From CAWAQA01 sp963784065 (GTDB lineage: Bacteria; Acidobacteriota; Vicinamibacteria; Vicinamibacterales; UBA2999), in NCBI GenBank assembly GCA_963784065.1, contig CAWAQA010000003.1, forward strand, positions 62,001-126,000: 64,000 bases of DNA, read 5' to 3'. Both the position numbers and the translations under genes were made by a program. Of this stretch, positions 1-9,771 are shown piece after piece; position 1 is the stretch's first letter; every line of letters starts with the position of its first letter. The notes beneath the pieces were generated by a model. It had not been told where the DNA came from. It saw nothing but the letters and a program-made list of their open reading frames with translations, and did no database searches.

Positions 1-1
1 G

Positions 2-203
2 TCGGAAACGAGGTTCTCGCTCGGCGTCGGTGGCGGCGTCAGATACTTTTTCTCCCGATCCGTCGGCGTGCGGGGGCACTTCCGTTACAAACCGACGATG
101 CTCGGCGACACCGACGGCGGACGATTTCTGCGATCCGTTCGGATTCTGCCAGGGCACGCTGCACCAGGTCGAATTCGCCGCCGGCGCGGTCGTGCGTTTC
201 TAG
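2..203 (+). CDS. C-terminal end of an outer-membrane beta-barrel protein (partial, frameshifted)
   Basis: Only the 3' end lies in the window. The frame from base 2 reads alternating hydrophobic and polar residues (FSLGVGGGVRYFFSRSVGVR). It is lost near 111-120, and the neighbouring frame continues with DDFCDPFGFCQG and closes with AGAVVRF before TAG at 201-203. Alternating strands and a terminal Phe are what beta-barrel proteins inserted by BamA usually show, so an outer-membrane location is inferred. The two Cys near the end could form a loop disulfide. The rest of the protein is outside the window, so the family cannot be named. Confidence 0.5.
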   Translation, partial: RKRGSRSASVAASDTFSPDPSACGGTSVTNRRCSATPTADDFCDPFGFCQGTLHQVEFAAGAVVRF

Positions 204-499
204 ATCCCGACGTCTGTTTGGAGGAACACCAATGCGTCACACTCCTCCACTCGGCGACTTTCAAAAAGTGCTGGGCACGAAACTCGCCGGGCGAGCGATA
301 CAAATCGACCGGCTCTCTCTGATCATGCCGCTTCGGGCTCGTTAATCTCGACGCACTTGTCAGACTGTCCGTGAACAATTGGCTTCCGAATGCCGGGGTC
401 ACTGCAGTCTCTCAGCAGCGCCCGCTCGAGGGAAGAACTGCCGGGACACTACACTCGCGGGCCTTCGAATTGCACTCCGGTTCAGAAAAGCGTGCGCTC

Positions 500-1682
500 A
501 TGCTGGCAAGACTCTCTGCATGCCTTGCGCTCGCGGCCCTGTGCATCGTCTTCTCCTCGCCGGCGTCAGCCCAACGCCCGCTCCTGCCGCATCCGGTGGT
601 TCTGGCCGGCGCGTCGGCCGAGCTGATCGATCGACTGCGAGTCAGACCCGTTTATTTATTTCCGGTTCATCAATCGCTCGTGGACCGAGCGCGTCTGCGA
701 GGCGTTCGCCGACGTGACCAGCCCGACGATCGTGCGCCTCCATGGCGATGCGCACGTCGAGCAGTTCGCGCTGACAACAGGTGCGTGGGGCCTCGGCGAC
801 TTCGACGATTCCACACGTGGGCCCTCGTTTGTCGATGTGGTCCGGTTCCTGGGCTCGATCGATCTCGCCAGCCGTCAGCGCGGCTGGACGCGCGACCGCG
901 ACCGGCTGTGGGACCGCTTCTTCGAAGGGTACCGTCTGGGGCTGTCCAATCCGAGTTTTCAGCCTCGCGAGCCCGACATCGTCGGTGAACTGCGACGGCA
1001 TGCACCGATGACACGCGCCGCCTATCTTTCGTGGGGCGAGAGCCAGATGCAGCCGATGGACGACGCCCGCTCGAAGGCGATCGTCGCGGGCATGGCGGCC
1101 TTCGAACGGTTCGTTCGCGGCGAGCGTCCGGATCTTGCGCCAGGGTACTTTGCGGTCAAGCGTGCGGGGTGGTTGCGCATGGGCGTCGGCGGCGCCACCA
1201 GCATGAAGGTATTGATCCGCGTGCAGGGCCCCACGACCGATCGGGATGATGACGTGCTCCTCGAGGGAAAAGAGACCGTCAATCTGGACGGCGTCGGTTG
1301 TCTCGAGACGTCGCCCACGCCATCGGCGGCTCGCGTCATCGCCGGCGCGCGACAGCTCGGCCGCTTGAAACACGACATCCTTGCGGTCGGACCCACACTG
1401 CTGTTGCCCGCGGCTGCCGATCGTGCCGAACAGTGGCTGGACTGGTGGGTGGCCAGCTGGGAGCCGACCTATCGTGAGGTTCGTGTGAGCGATCTCCGGT
1501 CCGTCAAGGATCTGGCCGACATCGCCTTCGATTCCGGCGTGCAGCTGGGAGCGGCCAAGGTCGTCTCGGTCCGGAGTCAGGAGCTGGCGTCGAACACGAG
1601 ACTCGAGCAGCGACTGCGGAACGAGACCTCCACCATCGTCGAGGAGCTGCTCGCGGCGTGGCGGCAGCTGGCGGGACGATGA
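500..1682 (+). CDS. Secreted DUF2252 family protein (frameshifted)
   Basis: The ATG at 500 opens a clear Sec signal peptide (basic start, hydrophobic core, SSPASAQ cleavage region). The frame breaks at about 648-651, and the rest (from FIYFRFINRSW) runs uninterrupted to the stop at 1682. The DUF2252 hallmarks are visible: HGDAHVEQF at about 735-765, followed by GDFDDSTRG and the DVVRFLGSIDLA helix. DUF2252 has no firmly established biochemical activity. The motif block resembles the catalytic segment of kinase-like folds, but that is only a comparison. Export to the periplasm is inferred from the signal peptide; many relatives lack one. No operon partner is apparent, because the next gene is a remnant on the other strand. 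The longer upstream open frame (from 371) looks unlike a protein, so 500 is preferred. Confidence 0.8.
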
Positions 1683-1850
1683 GGTCGCGACACACCCGCA
1701 GCGCGGCGGCATTCGTGACGATGAGGCGACGTAAAGCCGGATATGTCTGGTGTGGACATGTGAGTTGTCGCCGAGGGCTTACGAAGGTCTCACCACTCGA
1801 TACGCTGCGCGCCCTCGCGAGCGCGTAAGCATGCATCTGCCTCGTCTCCG

Positions 1851-2112
1851 TTAGCCCGCGCCTCCCGCTTCGCTCATCTTCGCCATCGCGTCGTCGATCG
1901 TAAAACTGTTGGGTTTCTGGATCGCCGGGAAATCCTTGAACGTCGCGGCACACTGCGCCGCGATTTCCTGCACCGCGTAGATCAAGTAGGCGTGCTGGAA
2001 CATCCATTCGCTGTAGGTGTTGGACGTGATATTCGCGAACGCCGATGTCATCGCCCCAGATGACGAGGATATTGGGCTTCTTGCCGGACGTTGCCTTCGG
2101 CGCTCTTGCCAT
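1851..2112 (-). pseudogene. Arylsulfatase remnant: N-terminus joined to C-terminus, middle missing
   Basis: The minus frame starts with the classic type I sulfatase opening KKPNILVIWGDDIG, which holds the first metal-binding Asp pair. At about 2045 it passes within one base shift straight into the usual C-terminal tail of these enzymes (FKDFPAIQKPNSFTIDDAM, stop at 1851). The whole centre is absent, including the C-x-[P/A]-x-R formylglycine site. An intact family member is about 500-560 residues; fewer than 90 remain. The product cannot be active. This is either a real internal deletion in the genome or a collapsed assembly. Both ends are highly conserved, so any deletion is recent. Confidence 0.75.
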
Positions 2113-2487
2113 GAGTCGATCCTCACGTGATGACGAAACTGTCTTTGGCGCGGAGACGAGCCGACGCCTCGACCTCCCTTCGGCATGTCACAACATGTTG
2201 TGGCTGTTACGATCGGCCGTCGCGCATCCGCAGAAAATCCAGACAATCGCGACTCCAGGCGGAGTGCCTCCTTCAAGAGCAGCAGTCATGCCCGGCCCGG
2301 CCTGTACTGCCGCCTCGCGATTCCCACGGATGACGTCGTCTTGCGCGTGAGCACGCCGCGCCCGGCACGTCCGCAATCGGGGGCTGGTTGCCCTGCACCG
2401 CGGCGTTCAGGACACCGCTATAAAGCCGCTTCATGGATGAGCCGGTTGCGGGAATCGTCCAGCGACCTGCGGTTGCGGCTGGGGCTC
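2113..2487. other. Stretch without a recognisable gene
   Basis: Open frames here have no recognisable family and read as Arg/Pro/Ser-rich shadow translations. It lies between the start of the sulfatase remnant and the end of the ATPase gene, so it may hold the former sulfatase promoter. No repeat or terminator hairpin was recognised. Confidence 0.4.
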
Positions 2488-3017
2488 CTATGTGGCGAGC
2501 GTGTGCAGGACAAAGTCCGCACGCTCAACCACTCCGACCTTCGGCAAGATGATGACTTCATAGCCAGACAAGGGGTAGGCGTTCTGAAGCCGCTCGTACT
2601 CGGCGATTGCGGCTTCCACGTCATGACGTCGCTCGGCGTCCGCGCGATAAATCTCTGGCCAGGGCGGTACAGAAACACGCAGCGGTGATATCGATGCAAC
2701 TGACCGAGGTGAGACAGGACCGGCTCGCCGGTCGCGTGCTCGAGCGCCGCCGCCGCATCGATGAGCCCTCTGTCGAAGAAGACCCATCCGTCCAGTCCAC
2801 GCGCGGTCACGAGGTCGGCAAGGGCCATCGCAACGGCCCTGCGAGCGAAGGCCGCTGCGTCAGCCCACGGCAACGCCGCACCATGACCTTCGAGCTCTTC
2901 CTGGACGATCCGTCGCCCGGGTTCTTCGACGACCGCGTAGCCGCGCCTACTCAACTCCGCCACCAGCGTTGACTTGCCGCCTCCGGAACACCCGGAGATC
3001 ACCACGAAGCGGTCCAT
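2488..3017 (-). CDS. AAA_28-like P-loop ATPase/kinase (frameshifted)
   Basis: The protein of about 175 residues opens with MDRFVVISGCSGGGKST, a Walker A loop at residues 8-17. It continues with an EEPGRRIVQEEL segment and FFDRGLIDAA, which resembles the acidic second motif of small nucleoside/NMN-kinase-like ATPases. The frame shifts at about 2660 (after VFLYRP), and the C-terminal part (PEIYRADAERRH...LSGYEVIILPKVGVVERADFV) finishes at 2488. This layout matches the AAA_28 family of small cytosolic ATPases, many of which phosphorylate nucleotides or cofactors; the substrate is unknown. It stands alone, convergent to nothing and about 200 bp from the membrane protein gene on the same strand. 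Confidence 0.7.
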
Positions 3018-3220
3018 GGCGACAGGCTATCAGCGAACACGTACGATGTCCGCAACTGGCCTGAGCGCTCTCCGAGTCCAGGGCGCCTTGGTCCGTAACC
3101 GTCGCGTCGTGCCACTAACCGCGCATGAACGCGTCCGGCTAATCCTTCTTGGTCCGAAGCTCCTGTGACCTGTACTCGCCGGGCAGCGAACAGCCAATTT
3201 CCGAGCCTCTGCCTCGCCCC

Positions 3221-4222
3221 TCAGAAACGCATGGCCAAGATGTCAAGCAACGCCTTAGCCAGCATGAGTCCATCGATTACGGTCAAGTAGTACAGGATTG
3301 TTCTCGGCCGCCTGAGCGAGACGATGCCAGCCACGAGCAGTCCAAATGGTGCCAGCACCAGTAGCACACGCGGGATCGTGAGGTCCTGCATGGTCGCATA
3401 CGAGAGAAACGTGGCCATGCCGAGGACCGTGAGCGGAAGGGACACCTGAAAAAGGGTGCGTTCAGTTCCAACGAGCGTCACGACGGTCGAGAGGCCGACG
3501 CGCCGGTCTACCTCTCCGTCCTTGATGTCGAAGAGTATCGCCAGTACCGCGACAAACATCAGTGTCTTGACGAACAACAGGCAGGGAAACAGCGAGAGCT
3601 GCGTATGTTGGCCGTACTGCAGACGGGCGAACAGAATCGGATAGGCGACCACGACACCCGCCCAGACGAAGCCGATGACGAACGGCTTGAGCCAGCCGCT
3701 CTGCCGCAGCGTCATGGCTCGCGATATCACAGGCGCTCCGTAGTACAGGCCGCCGGCGCAGGGGAACACCAGCAGCACGATCCACTCGAGCGGGGTCATC
3801 GCTCGAATCGCCGCACGGTGACGGATCGCCATCCAGACCGACAGTGCGATCAACGCAAGCAGCGCCCAGCGTTGCAATCGGTCCACGAGACCACGATGTC
3901 GACGGTGCCACGCGACGCGAGGATCCGCACTGTTGGCCGTACGGCGAGTGTAAGGGTAGCTGTAGAACATGACCGTGCCGATGAACGACCCGACAGTCAG
4001 CCAACCGTTGACTGGCAACGCAAGTTGCACCGACGTCTCGATCACCTGCGCCACGGCGCACACCCCGTAAAACAGATGGCCGTAGAAACACGCTTCGATA
4101 GCCGCGCGCCACCTGGTCCTCGAATCAATCGCAGCCGGCAACGTATCGGGCATCAGCTCACGCCCACGCCGTTCGGTCAGCATTGGAGTCCGACCCGGCT
4201 CCCCCACGAGAACCCGAGCCAT
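3221..4222 (-). CDS. UbiA-like prenyltransferase-fold membrane protein
   Basis: An uninterrupted 333-residue protein with about eight or nine hydrophobic segments. The second Asp-rich motif of the UbiA superfamily is clear (FDIKDGEVDRRVGLSTV, about residue 235: D-x2-D-x3-D). Where the first NDxxD motif should be, the sequence reads ANSADPRVAWHRRHRGL, so that motif is degenerate. UbiA enzymes transfer prenyl groups to aromatic acceptors using Mg2+ held by both motifs. Loss of the first suggests an altered or lost activity, or a divergent subfamily. The start could be 4222 or the internal Met at about 4153 (MPDTLPAAID), which places the protein closer to its first membrane helix. No neighbour supports a quinone pathway. 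Confidence 0.65.
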   Translation of the reverse strand: MARVLVGEPGRTPMLTERRGRELMPDTLPAAIDSRTRWRAAIEACFYGHLFYGVCAVAQVIETSVQLALPVNGWLTVGSFIGTVMFYSYPYTRRTANSADPRVAWHRRHRGLVDRLQRWALLALIALSVWMAIRHRAAIRAMTPLEWIVLLVFPCAGGLYYGAPVISRAMTLRQSGWLKPFVIGFVWAGVVVAYPILFARLQYGQHTQLSLFPCLLFVKTLMFVAVLAILFDIKDGEVDRRVGLSTVVTLVGTERTLFQVSLPLTVLGMATFLSYATMQDLTIPRVLLVLAPFGLLVAGIVSLRRPRTILYYLTVIDGLMLAKALLDILAMRF

Positions 4223-4982
4223 GCGTGGGAAGCCGTTCCAGTGGTGATTGCGGACGATGACGCTCCAGCGCTCAATCTCCTGCGAATTCGCGGGCGCTCA
4301 GATTCTGCCGAACGGCAAACGCCCAGGCTGACGACTGGTGGCACCTATTGCCCCCGATGCATGGGATGTGTCAGACGTTCTTCTGGCCGATGGTACACGC
4401 GGGGAGAGAAGAAGCGGGACGGAGAGAAGCGGAACGCGCGGCGCGGCGGAACGGCGGGCCGGCGGCGCGGGCGGAAGCAACGCCGCGCAGCGCCGCAACA
4501 CACGACGAGGAGCGCCGGCGCGGCGCGCGGCGCACGCGTGAGCCCGGGGCGGCGGGACGCCCGGAGCAGCGACGCAACAACGGCAGACGACCGGCGAGTC
4601 CACCGCGCGCGTGGTGCGGGCACCACCGCCGGTCCGCACGCCTGGACCAGCGCACCAGGTGTGAGGTGGATCGAAAACGCGCGGCGACTCGGCGAGTTCG
4701 GTTGCCTCGTCGCGCGCACCGCCGCTCGCGCAGTGGGTTGGATAGGTGGGGGTAAGATAGGGTACATCCTGTGCACCGCGAGGGCCCGTGACGCCTTCCG
4801 CGAGCTCGGGGGCGAAATGTGACGGTCACAGCCATGTCAGACCTCACTGTCTCGAACTCGGTTGTCTCGTTTCTGCCACCTGCACCTCCCTGTGGTCCAG
4901 ACACTACGCGTCAGTTGGATGCTGATGAACCACGGCGATCAGACACTGGCTTGCAGCCGCACCGGCCATCAGACGCGCCCTG
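4223..4982. other. GC-extreme, low-complexity region without a recognisable gene
   Basis: Between about 4400 and 4650 the plus strand becomes very G/C- and purine-rich (runs such as gcggcgcggcggaacggcgg). All frames on both strands translate into Arg/Ala repeats with no family resemblance. Many frames stay open only because stop codons are rare in such DNA. A short flanking part (4830-4980) is ordinary in composition but also uninformative. Confidence 0.45.
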
Positions 4983-5165
4983 GAACCGGCCATTGGTATT
5001 CTCCTAGGACGCCACGAGCTCGCGGTGATCGAGACCTGTCGAACCTATGTCGCTGCGCAGGAGCGCTACGCTCAGCAGCGACACCATGGCAAGCCTGCAG
5101 GCCTCTACACGAGGCGCATTCGGAGCGAGCCGGACAAGGAAAACGGACTGTATCGGCCAGTGGTG
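4983..5165 (+). pseudogene. Degraded DUF2950 fragment
   Basis: In the plus frame from about 4983 the translation contains ELAVIETCRTYVAAQERYA, then GLYTRRIRSEPDKENGLYRP. This matches the spacing and wording of the DUF2950 core (CRTYVxAQxEYA ... QKxxSxPGKxDGLYWP). Upstream and downstream the match is lost: the signal peptide, N-terminal half and C-terminal lobe are absent, and a stop follows at about 5249. DUF2950 proteins are exported and of unknown function. I read this as a gene remnant of about 60 residues, by recognition of wording only, without a profile search. Confidence 0.55.
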
Positions 5166-5756
5166 CATCGCCAGGTCGATAACGCTGTAAAACCCCGATC
5201 GGTCGTGGCAGCGAGTCGTGCAGCCCGACTGAGTGGTCTCTCCCGATGACGGTGGCGTAAACAACGCGAAATTCAGGCGGCCAGGTCCAGGGCAGTCAGC
5301 GCCCGCACGACAATCCGGGACGCCGCGACTGCGGAAAATGGCGGATGCGTGCGCGATCGCCCAGTCGCGGACGGCGCTCAAGACATCGCTGAACGCGTTG
5401 TCTCAGGACAATCAAGGGGTCCGTGACAATGCTCGCCGGCACGCCGTCCTGACGCGCTTGTAGCTTCCCGATCTCCACCTGAACCCGATGCCATTCACGT
5501 GAATTGGCCGTCACGCTGGCGCTCGCCGCCATCCGGATTCGCCGCGCGGCGGGCCTGTCAATCGTGAGCGAGCGGCAGCCACTGCTCGCGCGCGTCACCA
5601 TATGTTGTGTGCGCTCTCGGCGCGTAGTGAGTCCGCCCGTCGCCCGCATGGTCCGCATCGCCGTGCCCGAGCCGTAAGTGCCCGCGTTCTCTGGGCCTGC
5701 GCGGACACCAGCCCGCCGGGACGTCCGCGGCACGTGGCGTGCTGTGCGCATGTGTG
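5166..5756. other. Stretch without a supportable gene
   Basis: No family was recognised. On the minus strand, 5395-5520 encodes a protein-like helix (REWHRVQVEIGKLQARQDG) that could be another small gene remnant, but its ends are not definable. The rest reads as composition-driven open frames. Confidence 0.35.
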
Positions 5757-6264
5757 ATGGCTACGGTGCGCTGGTTTTTGGCACTCGGCGCTGCGTGGGG
5801 CCGGGCGGTCATCGTGACCAGTTCCGAATCCGCGGCGCTGTTCCAGACTGCGCCGGCCGCACAGGCTCCCGCCCACCCAGGCGCCGCCTGGTCCGCAGCC
5901 ATCCGGTTATGCGGGTAGCGACACGTGCGTCCTGTGCCACTCCGATCACGAAGCGACGCTCAAGAGCTCGCCCCACGGAAAGGCGGCCAATCCCCGATCG
6001 CCGGCGGCGCGGCGCGGGTGCGAGAGCTGTCATGGACCTGGGCAGGCGCACGTGGACGACGATGCGAAGGGCAACATCCTGAGATTCACGTCGGCGCCTG
6101 GCGAACAAGTGAACGAAACCTGCCTGACCTGTCACAACCGCGGCAACCATGCGGGCTGGGGAGGGAGCGTTCACGAGGCCCGCAAGCTGGGATGCACGAC
6201 CTGCCACAGTGTGCACCAGCCGCAATCCGCGGCGCACCCGGAACAGGAATGTTGCATCGCTTAG
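5757..6264 (+). CDS. Multiheme c-type cytochrome, four CxxCH sites (frameshifted)
   Basis: The ATG at 5757 begins a hydrophobic, signal-like N-terminus (MATVRWFLALGAAW) and an Ala/Pro linker. The frame shifts at about 5885-5900. The second part runs in one frame to TAG at 6264 and carries four heme-binding motifs in order: CVLCH, CESCH, CLTCH and CTTCH. CESCHGPGQAHVDDD and the CTTCHSVHQP end resemble the first half of DmsE/MtrA-like decaheme cytochromes, which pass electrons across the periplasm or outer membrane. Those relatives carry further hemes, so this copy is either a short tetraheme version or truncated right after the fourth site. The next gene starts 15 bp downstream in the same direction, so cotranscription is likely. 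Confidence 0.7.
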
Positions 6265-6279
6265 CCTCGCCAGGCTCGC

Positions 6280-8254
6280 GTGACCCTGCCGGCCTGCGCA
6301 GTCGCGATCCTGGCCGCCTCCGGCGTCGCCCTTCGCGCCCAGGATCCCGGGCGGACGGAGCAAGCTCCGGTGCAGTTCGGCGGCAACTACTCGGGGCTCG
6401 ATGCGCGCCGGCAGAAGCTCGTCGCGGACTGGGTCGCGCGCTTCAACGCGGTCACCGGCGTGAAGATCGCTCCCGACGTGTTCTACGACACCAGGATCAA
6501 ACTCTCGTCGAAGACCACCTTTGACGCGATCACCAACGCGCTGGTCACCACCCCCCTGACCGACGAGTCGGGCCAGCGGTTTGGCGACACCCTGGACATC
6601 ATCGAGCAGGTGGACATGGTGAGAGGTCAGGTCATCGGCCAGTCGGGGGATCAGCAATTCCGCATGTACGTGCAGCTCAAGGAAGACGCAATGAGCATGC
6701 TCGATCGATCGCGGGAATTCAGGCGCGCCGCCGACAACATCGTGTACCACAGAGGCTATCCGATCAACTACCGCCAGCGTGGCGGCTCGCCGTCGATCCA
6801 GGTTTCGATCGCGCTCGACCGTCGGCGTGCCGACGTCGACGTGGACTATCGCGCGTCGTTTTTCCCGGTCTCCATGTTCAACGGCCACCTCACGGCGGCG
6901 AACTCCGATGTGCGCGCCGGCAGCAACTACGATCGGCACGCCAACCGCTGGGCGGGCTTCCAGAACTGGTGGCGGAGCATCTTCGGCGTCCGTGTCGCCG
7001 ATGCACCGGCCGCCGAAAGGGACACGGCGTCGCAGTTCTTCCCGGAAAAGCCCCGCATCGGCGACAAGACCATCGACTTCATGATGGAGGATTTCCTCAA
7101 GGCCTGGCTCATCGACCGCGACGCCGTGCAGGCGATGGGGTACGTCTCCGAGCGCTCGTACGCGTGCCTGATGGAAGAAGGAGACGATCCGCTTTCGTTC
7201 GACCGCGGCACGGCGCCGTTTCTCGTGTACAGGAACCTGAAGGCGGCGAGCGAGGCTCTTGGCCAGCGTACCTCGCTCGACGACCTCACGGTCGGCGTCC
7301 GTCTGAATGTTCGAGGACTCAAGGTCGTCACCCAGAAGCATCACCCACAGTTTGTGATTTACGTGGTTCCCGACGACATCGCCGCCAGGTTCGATTGTGA
7401 GAGTCGCCTGTCGCTCGGCGAGCCGAGAAGAGCCTCACGCCAGTACGGCAATTACTTCGGCGCCACGTTCTACGTCAACGGACCGGGCGGCCAGGGCTAC
7501 TCAATGGCACTGCTCTGGGCGAGGGACGGCGGGTTCTGGAAGATCGTGTCGTGGCAGGCGGAGCCGGAAGGCGACGACACGCCGTCCACCGAGCGCACGC
7601 CCGACGTCAGGATCACGAAGGTCAAAGCCGACGCCAGCTTCGTCCAGGCGACGCGGACCTTTCTCGAAAGCTGGCTGATTCGCAAGAACTACGACGAGGC
7701 CTTCGGGTTCGTCTCGCCGAGAAGCTACGCATGCTACAACCTCGTTCGGAATCCCGAGGAGCCTGCCGCCGCCTCCCCGGAGGAAGCCGCGCAGAAGATC
7801 CGCGCCAACCTGGAACGCGCCGGCGATCGGGTCGGCAAGCCACGCAGCCTGGATGCGTTGATCGAGGGTCTTCAGCCAGTCAACCCGGCGGTACGCGTGA
7901 TGGACCATCAGACATTCTCGAGCCTTCTCGCTTTCCAGCGTGCCAAATGCGATCGCCGACGCCGCGGACTGCGCCGCACGGGCGCGCGGTGACCGCATCA
8001 GCAACGAGGTGCCGCCCGAATACGGCAAATACTTCGGCATGAGCTTCCGCATGCGAACGCAAGGCGGCGAGGCTCCGGTGATGCGCACTCTCTGGATGAA
8101 AGAGGGCGACTCGTGGCGCATCCAGGTCTACGATGTCGAGGTACCTGAGCGCAATCGGCTGACCGACACACGGAGCGATTCGCTCTTCGGCTCAATCCGC
8201 TCAGACTCAGACACAAGCAAATGCACAAGGTCGAGTTCGAACCTCCCAAGATGA
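6280..8254 (+). CDS. Secreted protein with a duplicated domain, unknown function (frameshifted)
   Basis: A GTG at 6280 opens a signal-like segment ending LRAQD. The mature protein is about 630 residues. Two copies of the same unit are visible: EDFLKAWLIDRDAV...GYVSERSYAC (about 7090-7170) and FLESWLIRKNYDEAFGFVSP...SYAC (about 7660-7735). Each is followed by a YG[N/K]YFG strand and an LW-x5-W[K/R]I strand. The pattern resembles tandem NTF2-like folds, but no family is claimed. The frame shifts at about 7940, and the C-terminus runs to TGA 8252-8254, which overlaps the ATG of the next gene (ATGA). Placement after the cytochrome and before an outer-membrane protein points to an envelope redox or assembly role, which is inference only. 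Confidence 0.6.
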
Positions 8255-9771
8255 GGCGTGTGGCGGTCGTGATGTTGGGGAGCATGCTCTGGGGCGTCTC
8301 CCTGTGCGCCGCGCAGGGTACGCAGGAAGCGCCGTCCCCCGACGCGAACGGTCCTCCGACGAGCTGGCCGACCAGACGGCCAGTCTCGCTGCGGCCTCCG
8401 TCGCGCAGACACCAGGCCAGCCCTCCTGGATCGCCGAGCGGCGCGCGTGCGAGGGCTGTCCCCCGCGCAGTGTCGGCAGGGCCCTGTTTCAGACCACCGT
8501 CGTCAATGTGATGTACGGAGTGGCGAACCTCGCTCGCGGCCAGGTGACGGCACGCGTCACGCCCAAGACCTGGTGGGCCAACATGGAGCAAGGGTGGGTC
8601 TGGGACCTGGACGACTTCACCGTCAACCAGATCGGCCACCCGTATCAAGGCAACAACTACTTCAACACGGGCCGGGCCAACGGCTTGAGCTTCTATGAGT
8701 CAGCGGCCGTGACGGCCTTCGGCAGCGCCACCTGGGAGTATTTCGGCGAGACGAACCACGCGTCCTTGAACGACTTCATCAACACGACGCTGGGCGGCAT
8801 CGCGCTCGGCGAGATGTTTCACCGTACAGCCTGGCTCGTCCGCGACACACGCGCCACCGGGCGCGGGCGCCTGTGGCAGCGAGATCGGCGCGACCGCGCT
8901 CGATCCGATCACCGGGGTGAATCGATTCATGCGGGGGGATGCCTCGCGCGTGACCGACAAGCCCGCGGACATGGTGCCCTCGAACCTGACCGCGTCTGGC
9001 GCAGCCGGCGCGTTGTGGCGCGGCACGCAGGACAACGCGTTCACGGCGGACCGCACAGCCATTCCTGGAGGTGGACGCGATCTACGGGGATCCGGACAAG
9101 GGACACAGCCGAACACCCTACGACGCATTCGCGATGAGGTTGCGCTTCGGCGGCGGATCGGGCTTGAGCGAAGCCCGAGTGCGCGGGCGGCTGCTCGGAC
9201 AGCCGCTTGAAGGACGACAAGGTCCAGTTCAGTGTCGTGCAGAGTTACGACTTCCAGAAAAACGACGCCTACGCCACCGGATCCCAAAGCTTCGAGGCCG
9301 CATTCGGGTTCACACAGAACCTGTCGTCCACGACCAGGTTCTGGATGCTGGGCTGGGGCGGCCTGACCGTCCTCGGCGCCATCGATTCGCTCCCGCTCGG
9401 CCTGACCGAAGTCCCGGAGGAGGAGGAGGAGGCCGGAGACGCGGGTCAGGGCGTTTCCGAGGGGCCGCGCTATTACGACTACGGACCTGGATCGGACTTT
9501 GGCGTGACCGCCATCTTCTCGCGGAACAATCGCCCGTTCGCGACGCTCTTCTACGAGGGCCGTCACCTCTACTCCCTCGACGGCGTGCGCGCGAACCACT
9601 TCCTGCAGCGCGGACGCGTCGACCTCCTGCTGCCACTGCGAGGCGCGTTCGGCGTGGGCGTCACAGGCGAGTACTTCGATCGACGGACGTTCTACCAGGA
9701 CGCCGCCCGCACACGCGTCACGCTACCACTACCCGCAGGTGCGCGCCTACTTCACATGGAGGCTGTCGTGA
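8251..9771 (+). CDS. DUF3943 outer-membrane protein (several frameshifts)
   Basis: The start at 8251 overlaps the previous stop and opens a signal peptide (MRRVAVVMLGSMLWGVSLCA). Then come the DUF3943 signatures: VNVMYGVANLARG, FTVNQIGHPYQGNNYFN, ANGLSFYESAAV, WEYFGETNHASLNDFINTT and GEMFHRTAWLVRDTRATGRG, in that order. Frames shift at about 8400, 8880, 9070, 9200 and 9720. The last part ends RYHYPQVRAYFTWRLS before TGA at 9769-9771. Family members are predicted lipid-handling or barrel-like outer-membrane proteins with a C-terminal barrel half, here visible as strands from 9207 on. An acidic loop of Glu residues (about 9415-9432) is unusual. The function of DUF3943 is not established. Confidence 0.75.

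Noticed and set aside
3605..4822. A 405-codon plus-strand open frame spanning the UbiA-like gene and the GC-extreme tract
   Set aside because: Antisense in its first half and low-complexity in its second; no recognisable domain.
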